This document shows positions 35,310 to 46,439 of a DNA stretch of 64,000 nucleotides, piece after piece. This stretch comes from Armigeres subalbatus (Eukaryota; Arthropoda; Insecta; Diptera; Culicidae), in the NCBI RefSeq assembly GCF_024139115.2, contig NC_085141.1, positions 377,858,995-377,922,994 of the forward strand, read 5' to 3'. How positions within the stretch are numbered: position 1 is the first letter of the stretch; every line of letters starts with the position of its first letter. A model generated the notes under the pieces. It did no database searches, was not told the origin of the DNA, and worked only from the letters and a program-made list of their open reading frames with translations. The translations under genes were made by a program, and so were the position numbers.

Positions 35310-38015
35310 GGGGCTGTCCACAAACCACGTAGACCGAAATATCACATTTTCAAACCCCCTCGTCCCCCCAGTAGACTTTCGTAGACTTTTCCGAAGCCCC
35401 TCCCCCCCTCCTTTGAAGTCTACGTAGACTTTTCTAAATTTCACAAAATATCATATGCGGTTTAAAAAATATTGAGATCAACCACGTTTTAAGCAATTCA
35501 GTTATTCAAATCAATTTCAGTATGTAAATATTACCATAAAATTCGAATTTCAAAAACAAAATTAAACTGAACAAAATCTTACAAAACAAAAATAAATTTA
35601 AAACGTAATAAAATTTAATCCTTTGTCCATAGCTCCCAAAATCAAATCTCAAAGCCAATTTAATTGCTGTTGAACTCGATTCCTCACAGAGGTGTGCGCC
35701 ACCGCCGCCGACACGTTTGCATAGGCACGCCATTGCCTCAAATCTGTAACGCATCTGAATGGTTCAAATTTGTAGAAAACCGAACAATTTTCAGAACTTC
35801 GTAAAATTTCGAGTTGAGTCCCAAGAATTTCCTTCTAGAATTCAAAAGTTTTCCCGTTATTAGTAATTTTCAGTTAAAATTTTAATTTATTTCCCAAGGT
35901 AATTTTAAGTTTAAACGAACATCTATTGGAAATATTTCCCGTGGAATTTTAGAATGGTTTCCTACGATATTTTAAAATTTCTGTTTCAAATTTGGAGCAA
36001 TTTCCACATTTCAAAGAATTTTCCGAATAATTTTCGATGGACATTCCGAAAAGTTTTGCTTATCTGTCTAAAGAATTCCTCGCGAAAATTCCGAAGAATT
36101 ACCGAAATCAAGAAAAGTTTCCCAGGGACTTGCTAGAAAATAGGGCTTCCATTCTCGGGAAGGATTTCCCGGGATATGAACGTTAGTTTCCCGAATTTCC
36201 CAGGAAATGTTTTTACGGGTTTTAAATTTGATACAAATATTAGCTTGATTAATTTAATCTAAGGAACTGATCTATTATATTTTTACTAATATTTGCTCTT
36301 CGTTCTCTTAATAAAACTTTGTCTTAAAAATTGATGGAGGAAATGTCTTCTTTTCCTTGAAAAATCCTTTTCATTTCCCCACTTATTGATAATAAACAAA
36401 GTCATGCATAAGAAGAATTTCATGACTTGTGCGATGCAATCTTGAAGCTTTTAGGTGGTGGTGCAGAGCGACATGTTTCCAATATCACAGATCTTTGACT
36501 ACTATATCGATTAGGAATACGTAATATTTCAGAAGGCGACAATGGGCCTAAAAGAAGATCACATCAGGACGCCGCATACCTTATGCTTGAACAAGAGCTA
36601 GAATCTGCCAAATAAAGATGAAATCTGCAAAATTCTCTGGTGCAAATGAAATAATGCTTGGACGGTAAACTTATTCAGAATCGTCAACAATTCTATGTTT
36701 ATATGAAGCCATATCCATGTGAAATTGAGCCCTTATTTTAATTCTCAACAATTATATGATGTGAAAGTCTATGTTTTGAATTTTTATTTAGTCATATGGT
36801 CTGCTCATAATCGTTTTCGCATGATGAGATATGCTTTTCATATTTTTTTTAGCTAGATTGGACAAAATTTCGAGATTTAGATTGGTTGTTGACTTCTCAG
36901 ACTTCTAAAAGAATCTATCAAAAGATAGGAATACTTACATTTTATGCTACAACATGGATATAAAGTATACGGCATACTTGAATAATTTTGTCATTCATTC
37001 AACTTTGCGTAGAATGATCCGATTTTGATGAAACCGGAACCACCGTCGCCGAAACTCTTCTAGTATACTGTCCCATTGCAAAACCTCAGATTTGCCCCTG
37101 GCCAACGGAGAAGTTCCGTATGCCATATACCCTGAAAAAAGTTACTTTCGCAGAACACCCGGAACCTGCTACAAATTGACCAGAGACTCTTACAGTCCTC
37201 AAAATGTATCTTTAATGAAGATCATATATTCATCGTCTTGAGAAAACATGAATCAACCTTTTTGTCTAACCATGGTGCACTGTTGAAAAATAAATTGGCA
37301 AATTTCTTAGTTTTGTAATGTAGGTATTTCAACATTGAGCACGCAGCAGTAAAATCTACTTCAAAATAGTTCTAACATAAGGCGAAATAACCTGAGCTCT
37401 AAAATTTATTTTTGATAATAATTTTGAATACATTTCTGTCGATCAAAGCGCTCAAATTTATTTCCCGGGATTCCGGGAATTTCTAGAAAATCTCCAATGG
37501 AAATTCTGAAGGGTTTCTCGCGGAAATGTGTCTTTTGAAAATTTTAATGACTTTTTCTTTGATATTCTAAAATGCTTCCTTTGTAAATTCCAAAGAATTT
37601 TCCGTTGAAGTACGACATAATTTCCCGTGAAAATTCTTAAGAATCACTTGTCGTTTCCATAGAAGTTCCTGCCGAAAATCAAAAGATGTTCTAGTAGAAT
37701 CTGCAATAAAATCGGAGAGGAAATTAAAAAAAAATCTAAAGTTTTTATAGAACACTTCAGAGAATTTTCCTTATCAACATAGAAGAATTTCCATGTGAAA
37801 TCCATGGTAGTTTTAAGCCGTAGTTCAGCAAAAAAAACAAACTTAAACATCAAACAAGTGAACTTCTTACAAAGCTGCTGCACAAATTGTTATAAAAAAA
37901 AGTCTACGTGGACTTTTGGCATACCCCCCCCCCCGTCCCCCTTTGTAGACTTACGTAGACTTTTTCGAAACCCCTCCCCCTCTCTCAAGAGTCTACGTGG
38001 TTTATGGACAGCCCC
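35310..38015. mobile_element. 2.7-kb non-coding DNA transposon with C-rich termini
   Basis: The ends ggggctgtccacaaaccacg (from 35310) and the mirror of ggggctgtccataaaccacg (ending 38015) form a TIR of about 25 bp with one mismatch, closely related to that of the element at 84-3083. Each end carries a C-rich block (35355-35410 and 37920-37985) with gtagactt/agtctacg words, again in the same orientation at both ends. The flanks taa (35307-35309) and tca (38016-38018) are at best an imperfect 3-bp TSD. The interior has ttcc-type repeats (35800-36140, 37440-37800) and a nested repeat at 36990-37270. No transposase seen. Confidence 0.6.
36990..37270. repeat. Nested copy of the 17011 repeat
   Basis: aactttgcgtagaatgatcc, gattttgatgaaaccggaac repeats the core at 17062-17110, and tttttgtctaacc at 37255-37267 is the inverse of the end at 17014-17027. 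Confidence 0.55.
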
Positions 38016-38480
38016 TCACAAAAGTTGTTATTCTATGAAAAGGCATAATATTAAAACAATATCGAGCCTGTACTAAACCACATTTTACATTTTGCACTGC
38101 GTTTTCGCATACGTTTCACTATTGTTCGACATTATTATTATCCGATGTCCGGTACCATGAAATTTAACTCAAAGCATTAAAACCATGATTCCGTCTAAAA
38201 CCACGGTCAAATTGTCAAGTCATGCAAAGAAATGGCTCACCTTCGCAGAGGTGACCGCAATTCGTACGCTAATCGATGGGGCTTTGCGTGGAGCAAAAGC
38301 CCACCGATCTATTGTACGAGTTTGAATGGATAAACAGATGGGGAACAAGTGTATCCGTGCTTTCAAATTGAAAAGCGGAATACAGTTAGAGTGCAAAAAA
38401 AAAAATCACGCTTGATTCGATGGTTGGGGAAAAAGAATAGAAGCGAATGAACAAGCAGGGCGAGACGACACACACTCTGC
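38016..38480. other. No gene; upstream of a candidate promoter
   Basis: No ORF. Composition becomes GC-richer from 38440 on. Confidence 0.3.
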
Positions 38481-38500
38481 AGCCAGTCAGTGTCTGCACG
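38480..38500 (+). promoter_or_regulatory. Candidate initiator upstream of small ORF
   Basis: cagccagtcagtgtctgc contains TCAGTG, close to the arthropod Inr. It lies about 130 bp before a well-placed ATG (38622) in GC-rich DNA containing gcacgcgcgctcacc. No clear TATA box at the usual distance. Confidence 0.25.
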
Positions 38501-38621
38501 CGCGCTCACCTCGCCTCATTTCGATCGAAAGTATACAATCCGTCACATCCATTGGTTCATGTGTTTGCATTGTTAGATTGAAAAACGAACGCAAAAAAAC
38601 TTAACCCAGCTTATCCCCATT

Positions 38622-38867
38622 ATGGATCATAACACGGCTTCTCTCGGCATCGCAGCACCTCCACCTGGGCCTGTACTGTGTGTCGCCTTCGTGTCATCGT
38701 TAGTTGACTATGCAGACATGGGGATCCAAACGGGGTGCAGGAGCAAGAAATGGAGCACCGTAACGATTATCGTAGTGACCTTGTTGTTGACGGTTTCTTA
38801 TATCCGAAGTGCTGAGGGTTGCTTTGATTATGTGAGCGACGATGAGTTAGGTCGTTGTGATAAATAA
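38622..38867 (+). CDS. Candidate small secreted or membrane protein (first exon?)
   Basis: An 81-codon frame starts at ATG 38622 with good context (cccattATGG). Residues 40-44 are basic (RSKKW) and 46-61 are strongly hydrophobic (TVTIIVVTLLLTVSYI), followed by RSAEGCFDY. This looks like a signal peptide with a long N-terminal extension, or a type II signal anchor. A donor-like tat|gtgagc at 38831/38832 would end the exon after exactly 70 codons; without splicing the frame ends at 38867. I recognise no family. The context (repeat-poor, GC-rich, Inr-like site upstream) favours a real exon of a secreted or membrane protein, but a chance ORF is not excluded. Confidence 0.35.
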   Translation: MDHNTASLGIAAPPPGPVLCVAFVSSLVDYADMGIQTGCRSKKWSTVTIIVVTLLLTVSYIRSAEGCFDYVSDDELGRCDK

Positions 38868-39397
38868 AAAAAATTGAGATCACCTTTTTTCCAGAGCAGC
38901 GACCTACTGCAATCAATATTGCCTTCCTAACCAGACAAACCCACTAAACAAAAACGTTAGGACCTTCATAAGATGGCATGATGCTAATCTCGGTTTAGTT
39001 TGGACACTTTTCATCGGGAGAAATTTTTCTCGACTTGCGATGCGAAAATATTCTTTAATGCGTTATCTACTGATTTTTGGAGCTTAATGTCGAAAACTGT
39101 ATTGTATTACTAATTTAATGTTTATTGTTTGGTTAGCGTTCAAGCATAATTTGATAAAACTCAGCTTTGATGCCTTTTACAGTTCCTAGAATATAGTTCT
39201 GAAGAATAGACTATTCATTTGGGTGGTGAAGTAATAAAAAGAGCAATAAACTTCATAAACATTCTCAAAATCTAATAAACCCAAAATGATCAGTTCAATC
39301 ACTCAAAAGGCAATATAATCATCCGACGGAGAAAACCACAATTTCCTGCGGGCATCATTCCTCAAAAGCGCTTACTTCCGATATCTTCATTCGCCTA
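38868..39397. other. No gene supported
   Basis: AT-rich DNA, possibly intron if 38831 is a true donor. Confidence 0.3.
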
Positions 39398-39400
39398 TTG

Positions 39401-39787
39401 ATGAGCGATTGCTTTCTGCCAATCTACCGCCGAACGAGCACCCAAAGAAGCACCCGCGAAGTAGAAGTAGAACAGAATAAACCCGTCAAAATTGCCAGTC
39501 AATCAGCCGAGTATCAAATCGCACGCTCGTCCTCCCCTTCCGTCGATGCTTTCTCGGCATTATTGGGATCGGTCAAGCAGAGCTCGAAAGAGTCAGAATC
39601 AATCGATCCGACACGCTGCCCGCCGCCGCTGACGGTGCCGGTTAACTGGCCTTTTCCAGACGGCCCACACGTTCGCCAGTGTGCCCCGTGTGGTGGCGGG
39701 ACCCCATCTAACTGTTCTTTTGACCGGCTCTCGGATGTATTTAGCTCGGTAGGTATGGGCAAAGCTTTGCGTTTTGGTCCGTTTTAG
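39401..39787 (+). CDS. Doubtful 128-codon ORF
   Basis: From ATG 39401 the frame is open to the TAG at 39785-39787, which falls on the TTA/TIR boundary of the adjoining transposon. The product is serine- and proline-rich with several cysteines (RQCAPCGGG) and no known domain. An antisense frame (39514-39762) is also open. The DNA is GC-rich and repeat-free, so an exon truncated by the transposon insertion is conceivable; the stop codon itself is partly supplied by the insertion. Confidence 0.22.
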   Translation: MSDCFLPIYRRTSTQRSTREVEVEQNKPVKIASQSAEYQIARSSSPSVDAFSALLGSVKQSSKESESIDPTRCPPPLTVPVNWPFPDGPHVRQCAPCGGGTPSNCSFDRLSDVFSSVGMGKALRFGPF

Positions 39788-41550
39788 AGCACCTCCACGG
39801 GAGTCCCCATCTGGGTCCCTATCGCTATTTCCGGGCCCCTAATAGGAACCCACTTTTACACCGGTGGTATCTAAACGGGAATGTAAAATAAGAACGCAAC
39901 TCAAAATTAGCAGTGAGTCTCCAAATTTAGCGCCCCATACTGGGTTGCTAAATGTCCATACAGGGTTGCTATTTTGTGAAACGTCACTTTGGTATTGATA
40001 AAAACATTGCAGAAAATCTGTTTTTTCTATAAGCCATTTTATGAGACGTTTCGCGGTGGCCCGTTTATTTACTTCTAATGTTTTGTTTTGGTATGATTCT
40101 GCGTGAACATTTCGTTAGGTCCGAACACAAAATAATGTTCGTAACGTTTTACTTTTCATTCGTGTTTTCTTCAGCATTTCATGCTTAGAATGCAATGGTA
40201 TGAATTAACTAATGATACATTTTAAGAATCATATGAAAAATTATGTTCTAAAACCCTGGTAGACGAAAAGTAAAACAGGCAGAATTGATGATGGGACCCA
40301 TCGGAATGTTCGGTGCGAAATTACCAAACAAACGGGCTCCCACTAATTGTCAAAGTAGATAAACATGAGAAAAACAGCTGTTTCGATCTGTCTCATAAAA
40401 TGCCTTATTTCAGAACAATTTCGACGTAAATTAAAAAAAAGGAGAATATTAATTTACTAGAACTAGTTAAGTTCAACTCCGCGAAGAAATAATTACAGTA
40501 ATGGATCAGCTATAATGAGGAGCGATGCGCACCGGCGCCCGCTAGAGCCCGAAATATTTATTCATGGATTTCTCGCGAAAGAAAATTCCACTGTTTTTAT
40601 TTTGTTATTATAGTTATTCCAAGGGAAGGTCTTCCAGGAATGCCTCAGAAGGTTCCTTTAGTAATTGTTCAGTATGTTCTTCAAGTATTTCCTCCAGAAA
40701 AGCTCCCGCAAGTTTATCTTTTTTGTCGTTCATCAAAATGATTTGTTTTGGAAATTCATCTTAGATCCCTCCGGGAGTTCCCCAGCAATCTTTGTGTTCT
40801 TTTAAGAATCTTTTCTTAATCAGTTCTCCAAGAATAGTTTTAGGATTTCTTCCAGATTCTCTCGGGATTTCTTTTATTGGAAAAGCCCTATATTTTTTTG
40901 TGATTTCATTTGAAAACTCTCCGGATTCTTTCGGATGTTGTTACAATTTTTTTTCTCCGAGACGTCCTTCAGAGAAAAAAAAACTGTGACAGCATTCCCG
41001 CTGGAAATTGTCAAGAGATTCTTGTGGGAAAACTGGTGGGAATTTCAGGAGGAATTTCTTCAACTGCAAGTATAAATCCCCGAAAGAAATTTCCAGGAGG
41101 AAGGAATTCCAGAAGAAATAACGGTGAAAAAATTTACTACGACGGGTCTTGTCGTCTTGATTGTCCTCCGGAGATGGCGAGCTCTATTCCCAATTCGGTC
41201 AAGGATGCTTTCGAGTATACCTATAGGCTCCATGGGCATAGTTTTCAGTTGTCACACAAAATACATACGCATGCAATGGTGGGCACAGAAAAGCTTTAAA
41301 TGAATGACTGATAAAATGCTAATAGAATACTTATTTCAGCAGCTAGCCAAGTTCCAGTTGAAATGTAGAGCCATTGAAGAAGATGTTGACTACTTTTAGC
41401 AACGCCCGGTGAGAACTCAATATGTTTACGAAGTCGCTATACCTAAAACAAAAACCACCGGTGGGAAGATGGGGCGCTATCCTAAAATAGCACTCATTAA
41501 GGAGCGCTATAATGAGAATAGCGATGAGGACTCCCGTGGAGGTGCTCTTA
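39784..41550. mobile_element. PIF/Harbinger-like element, 20-bp perfect TIR, TTA TSD
   Basis: gagcacctccacgggagtcc (39787-39806) is exactly inverted at 41528-41547. The flanks tta (39784-39786) and tta (41548-41550) are a 3-bp TSD of the TWA type favoured by PIF/Harbinger. Length is 1761 bp. Subterminal words (catcgctatt...; cattatagc) are mirrored imperfectly, and a relative of the right subterminal lies internally near 40505-40535. The interior has ttcc-type repeats (40560-41110) and frames (40564-40764, 40910-41299) without domains. It appears non-autonomous. Confidence 0.75.
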
Positions 41551-42140
41551 GGCAAACAATAAACACATATCACAAACTCATCATCCACGGTTTTGTAGAT
41601 CGGAGGAATGGAGTAATTCACCTATCAGTTATGACTCATTCTTGCCTATATTTTAACAATTGCTAAATTATTTAAAAGAAATATTTCTCATCATTGATGC
41701 ATCTAGTTTTTTTAAATCACTATTAGACTCAAATCTAAGGTACTCAAAATATCAGAATCCTGGAATTTAATCCGTATTTTAGTAAAATTGCATTTTTTAG
41801 TGTTAAATTCTACCAAAAAGATTTTGGGTATTCAAATATTGGCAGTTGAGCAGAAAACTTTTATAAAAAGTAACAAAAATAGTTCAGCATAGAGAGATAG
41901 GAATGTATGTATGCAGATTGAATCTTGGCAGAAACCATTCAAATTGTTGATTTTTTTAAAATGCAGGACATAGCTATGTAGAAAATAATCTTTCGTAACA
42001 CACATTCGAAGACAAACATTTTCTATCCTTAGCAGAAATATTTGCTATACATACTTGGTGAAATTTTGACCTTTCTGCATTCCATCTTGCTCACGCGAAA
42101 TCGGCAACAAAGTCATGGCCTTCCAGTGGAAATGCCGGCC
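41551..42140. other. No gene supported
   Basis: AT-rich, no repeats recognised. Confidence 0.35.
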
Positions 42141-42460
42141 GGGTCAACACCATAGCTCGCTTGCTGCGATCGAACCGATGCGATGCGTAAAGATGATGGA
42201 CTCGTCAAAATGAGGAAAAGAAATATTTTTGCTCCTCCCTGATTCCGACGAATCGTGGGGCGCCAGCGGAACGTCGAGGTCAGAACTTTTCTTCCTCATT
42301 CGCTCGTTCGAATGGATCTTCCCCGTCATCATCATCGCAGCATCATCATTATTGGATTATAACGATTCCGTATCTCTCCATTTGATTATTGTCCATTTCG
42401 ACTCGGCACGTTGTGCGTTCGGTTCGAGTTTCGTGGTACAAAGTAGATTGACTCAGTAAT
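42141..42460. other. GC-richer stretch with frames open on both strands
   Basis: A minus frame (42144-42335, MMMTGKIHSNERMRKK start) and a plus frame (42229-42459) overlap; neither has a domain. Possible conserved regulatory or exonic DNA, unresolved. Confidence 0.2.
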
Positions 42461-42845
42461 GCAATTCCGTTGAATTCTTGGAGCGTCATGCCTTTTATCC
42501 TTGCTTTCCTATGTGTCTGAGCTCTGGGATCTGTTTGACTTTGGACTTTAACGAAAATTTAGCATGATGATGCCTGCATGCGTGACCCAGAAACATGCGC
42601 GTGCTTGAAGATTAAGTACACGGACTCCTTGCCAATTTTATCTAGCAAAGAATCAACATAACACTATGTATAAGAATCAAGAAATATATTGTTAAACCTG
42701 ATTTCGGCTCCGTAACGCTTCACGGTAAATGAGCCTTCCAAATAAGCGAAAGATAAAAAATATAATCAACATGAGCTTGAGCATGAGCATGATTGACTGC
42801 TCACGATTGCCAGTCCGTTATTGTTTATTGTCGCTAGTCCGTTAA
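42461..42845. other. No gene supported
   Basis: Nothing recognised up to the minisatellite; contains a small agcttgagcatgagcatg repeat at 42772-42790. Confidence 0.3.
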
Positions 42846-42849
42846 ATTG

Positions 42850-45262
42850 CTTGGAAGTCTCCCTTCAAGAGGCTTGGAAGTTCTCTTTAAAAGGATCAGA
42901 AACCTCCTTTCAAAAGGCTCGGAAGCCTGCTTTAAAAAGGCTTGTGGGTCTCTTTTCAAAACGCTCGGAAGCATCCTTTCAAAAGGCTCGGAAGCCTCCT
43001 TGCAAGAGGTTCGGAAGCCTCCTTGCAAGAGGCTCGGAAGCCTCCTTGCAAGAGGCTCGGAAGCCTCCTTGCAAGAGGCTCGGAAGTCTCCTTGCAAGAA
43101 GCTCGGAAGTCTCCTTGCAAGAAGCTCGGAAGTCTCCTTGCAAGAAGCTCGGGAGTCTCCTTGCAAGAGGCTCTGAAGCCTCCTTTCAAGAGGCTCGGAA
43201 GCCTCCTTTCAAGAGGCTCAGAGCCTCCTTTCAAGAGGCCTGGAAGCCTCCTTTCAAGAGGCTCAGGAAGCCTCCTTTCAAGAGGCTCAGGAAGCCTCCT
43301 TTCAAGAGGCTCAGAGCCTCCTTTCAAGAGGCTCGGGAGCCTCCTTTCAAGAGGCTCAGAAGCCTCCTTTCAAGAGGCTCAGAAGCCTCCTTTCAAGAGG
43401 CTCCAAGCCTCCTTTCAAGAGGCTCAAGCCTCCTTTCAAGAGGCCTGGAAGCCTCCTTCAAGAGGCTCAAGCCTCCTTTCAAGAGGCTCAAGCCTCCTTT
43501 CAAGAGGCTCAGGAAGCCTCCTTTCAAGAGGCTCAGGAAGCCTCCTTTCAAGAGGCTCAGGAAGCCTCCTTTCAAGAGGCTCAGAAGCCTCCTTTCAAGA
43601 GGCTCAGGAAGCCTCCTTTCAAGAGGCTCGGAAGCCTCCTTTCAAGAGGCTCCGGAAGCCTCCTTTCAAGAGGCTCAGAAGCCTCCTTTCAAGAGGCTCA
43701 GAAGCCTCCTTTCAAGAGGCTCAGAAGCCTCCTTTCAAGAGGCTCAGGAAGCCTCCTTTCAAGAGGCTCAAGCCTCCTTTCAAGAGGCTCAGAAGCCTCC
43801 TTTCAAGAGGCTCAGAGCCTCCTTTCAAGAGGCCTCCTTTCAAGAGGCTCAGGCCTCCTTCAAGCCTCCTTTCAAGAGGCTCAGCCTCCTTTCAAGAGAG
43901 GAAGCCTCCTTTCAAGAGGCTCAAGCCTCCTTTCAAGAGGCCCGGAAGCCTCCTTTCAAGAGGCTCAGGCCTCCTTTCAAGAGGCTCAGGAAGCCTCCTT
44001 TCAAGAGGCTCAGAAGCCTCCTTTCAAGAGGCTCAAGCCTCCTTTCAAGAGGCCTGGAAGCCTCCTTTCAAGAGGCTCAGAAGCCTCCTTTCAAGAGGCT
44101 CAGAAGCCTCCTTTCAAGAGGCTGGAAGCCTCCTTTCAAGAGGCTCAGGCCTCCTTTCAAGAGGCCCGGAAGCCTCCTTTCAAGAGGCTCGGAAGCCTCC
44201 TTTCAAGAGAGCTCAGGAAGCCTCCTTTCAAGAGGCTCAGAGCCTCCTTTCAAGAGGCTCAGAAGCCTCCTTTCAAGAGGCTCGGAAGCCTCCTTTCAAG
44301 AGGCTCAGAGCCTCCTTTCAAGAGGCTCAGAGCCTCCTTTCAAGAGGCTCAGAAGCCTCCTTTCAAGAGGCTCAGAGCCTCCTTTCAAGAGGCTCAAGCC
44401 TCCTTTCAAGAGGCTCAGGAAGCCTCCTTTCAAGAGGCCTGGAAGCCTCCTTTCAAGAGGCCTCAAGCCTCCTTTCAAGAGGCTCGGAAGCCTCCTTTCA
44501 AGAGGCTCGGAAGGCTTTTTTTCAAAAGGCTCGGAAGCCTCCTTTCAAGAGGCTCGGAAACCACTTTTCAAGAGGCTCGGAAGCCTCCTTTCAAGAGGCT
44601 CAAAAGCTTATTTTCAAGAGGCTCGGAAGCCTCCTTTCAAGAGGCTCGGAAGCCTCCTCTTAAGAGGCTCGGAAGCCTCCTTTCAAGAGGCTCTAAAGCC
44701 TCCTTTCAAGAGGCTCGGAAGCCTCCTTTCAAGAGGCGCAGAAGCAACCTTTCAAGAGGCTCAGAAGCCTCCTTCAAGAGGCTCAGAGCCTCCTTTCAAG
44801 AGGCCTGGAAGCCTCCTTTCAAGAGGCCTGGAAGGCTCCTTTCAAGAGGCTCAGGAAGCCTCCTTTCAAGAGGCTCGAAGCCTCCTTTCAAGAGGCCTGG
44901 AAGCCTCCTTTCAAGAGGCCTCGGAAGCCTCATTTCAAGAGGCTCGGAAGCCTCCTTTCAAGAGGCTCAAGCCTCCTTTCAAGAGGCTCAGAGCCTCCTT
45001 TCAAGAGGCTTGGAAGCCTCCTTTCAAGAGGCTTGGAAGCCTCCTTTCGAGAGGCTTGGAAGCCTCCTTTCAAGAGGCTCGGAAGCCTCCTTTCAAGAGG
45101 CTCGGAAGCCTCCTTTCAAGAGGCTCGGAAGCCTCCTTTCAAGAGGCTCGGAAGCCTCCTTTCAAGAGGCTCGGAAGCCTGCTTAAAAAGGCTAGGAAGC
45201 CACTTTTCAAAAGGCTCGGAAACCTCCTCTCAAGAAGCTTGGAGGTCTCCAAAAGTCCTCAA
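42850..45262. repeat. 23-bp minisatellite array 2, inverted relative to array 1
   Basis: About 105 tandem units of tcctttcaagaggctcggaagcc-type sequence, the reverse complement of the array at 19900-20975. Units of 20, 21, 22, 23 and 24 bp occur, and the length change falls between ggct and agcc, the centre of the unit's small palindrome. 42985-43165 is a distinct block (tccttgcaag variant); the central 43200-44500 part is the most length-variable; 44930-45180 is regular. Frames of 827 and 573 codons across it are artefacts of stop-free units in all plus frames. Confidence 0.93.
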
Positions 45263-46010
45263 AGTCTTGTAGGAAGCATGATGTTTATAATTTACTTAAT
45301 TTGAATCAGAAAGCTAACAAAAATTTTAGATAACTTATTGGCCAGCCTTATACCCCGTTAGTTTTCAGTAGATGCCTGGATAGCAGGTTGAGAACCGCTG
45401 ATTTGAGTAATCAAAGAGAAATTGCTTTGCTTCCTGTATTCCACTTTACCAGGACTGCGATACTTTGCGATACATGATAGGGAATCTTTATAATAGTAAA
45501 CGTGGCTCCATATTTCTTATTCAGATAAGATGCTGTTTCGAGCCGCTTTAACATAAGGAACAGACCTTTTCGCAAAGATATTTCAAGCTTTGATGTTTAT
45601 AATTTTTGTCTGTTACGCCCGCTTGGTAATTTTCGTCAAGGCTTAACGAAACGGAGGAAAATATTGGATTAATACGGTGCAATGATGGCTTTTATTGATA
45701 ATTGGATAACCGCGCCACAGGACCGCAGTCGCTCCCATGGAATGCCTTATTAGGAGGAACTTTGTTTCTATGGGAAAATTGATCTTAAATAAAAATACGA
45801 TTGAGCGAATAAAAATATTTGACGAGAGATTCAACCAGTCTTCGAAGCAAAACATTTTTTCATATTCTATGATCAGCAAAAACCTTCAATCAATGCTAAA
45901 ATAATCTTTCCGAATCATGCATCGAAAGCGAAAACTCACTTAAAGTTATTGCAATTTAAATTAAAGCATAGGCAACATAAATATTTGCTTTGTTTGCTCA
46001 GACAGCAGCC
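45263..46010. other. No gene supported
   Basis: AT-rich; the minus frame at 45643-45879 has no domain. Confidence 0.35.
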
Positions 46011-46016
46011 TAATGG

Positions 46017-46406
46017 AACGTACACACGGTCAAGCAGTTTGACCAACATTGACTCCACCTCTCGTTTATTCAAACATCCACCAAATTTTACTAACAGCGG
46101 CACGAACCATCAATTTATTCGACCAACAATATCACACACGAACGACCGAAGCGCCAACTTGAGCACCAACCATCAAAAAATATATGGGGGTTTGTGCAAC
46201 TTCACTACAAATGCTCAAACATGTTCGGCTAACCACCCCCGACAACTCAAACCAAAATCAAACCGTTTTAAATTGTTCCAATCGAGCCGCCAACTGTCAA
46301 ATGGTTGTTCGAACAACTTCACACACGTTCAAACAAAGCAGCATCCAAAGCGTTTTTGTTGGGGAGGAGTCAATGTTGTTCAAACTGCTTGACTGGTGTG
46401 TACGTT
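46017..46406. mobile_element. 390-bp TIR element
   Basis: aacgtacacac-ggtcaagcag...ttgaccaacattgactcc at the left is mirrored by ggagtcaatgttgttcaaac...tgcttgactggtgtgtacgtt at the right, an imperfect TIR of about 40 bp. The interior is CA/AACC-rich with no credible ORF. No clear TSD (flanks taatgg and gcataa). Confidence 0.7.
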
Positions 46407-46439
46407 GCATAAAACAGTCCGGCTGTGCGCATACAGCAA

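Noticed and set aside
42821..45304. 827-codon plus-strand ORF
   Set aside because: It is translated 23-bp minisatellite; every plus frame is open and unit-length changes shift the frame repeatedly.
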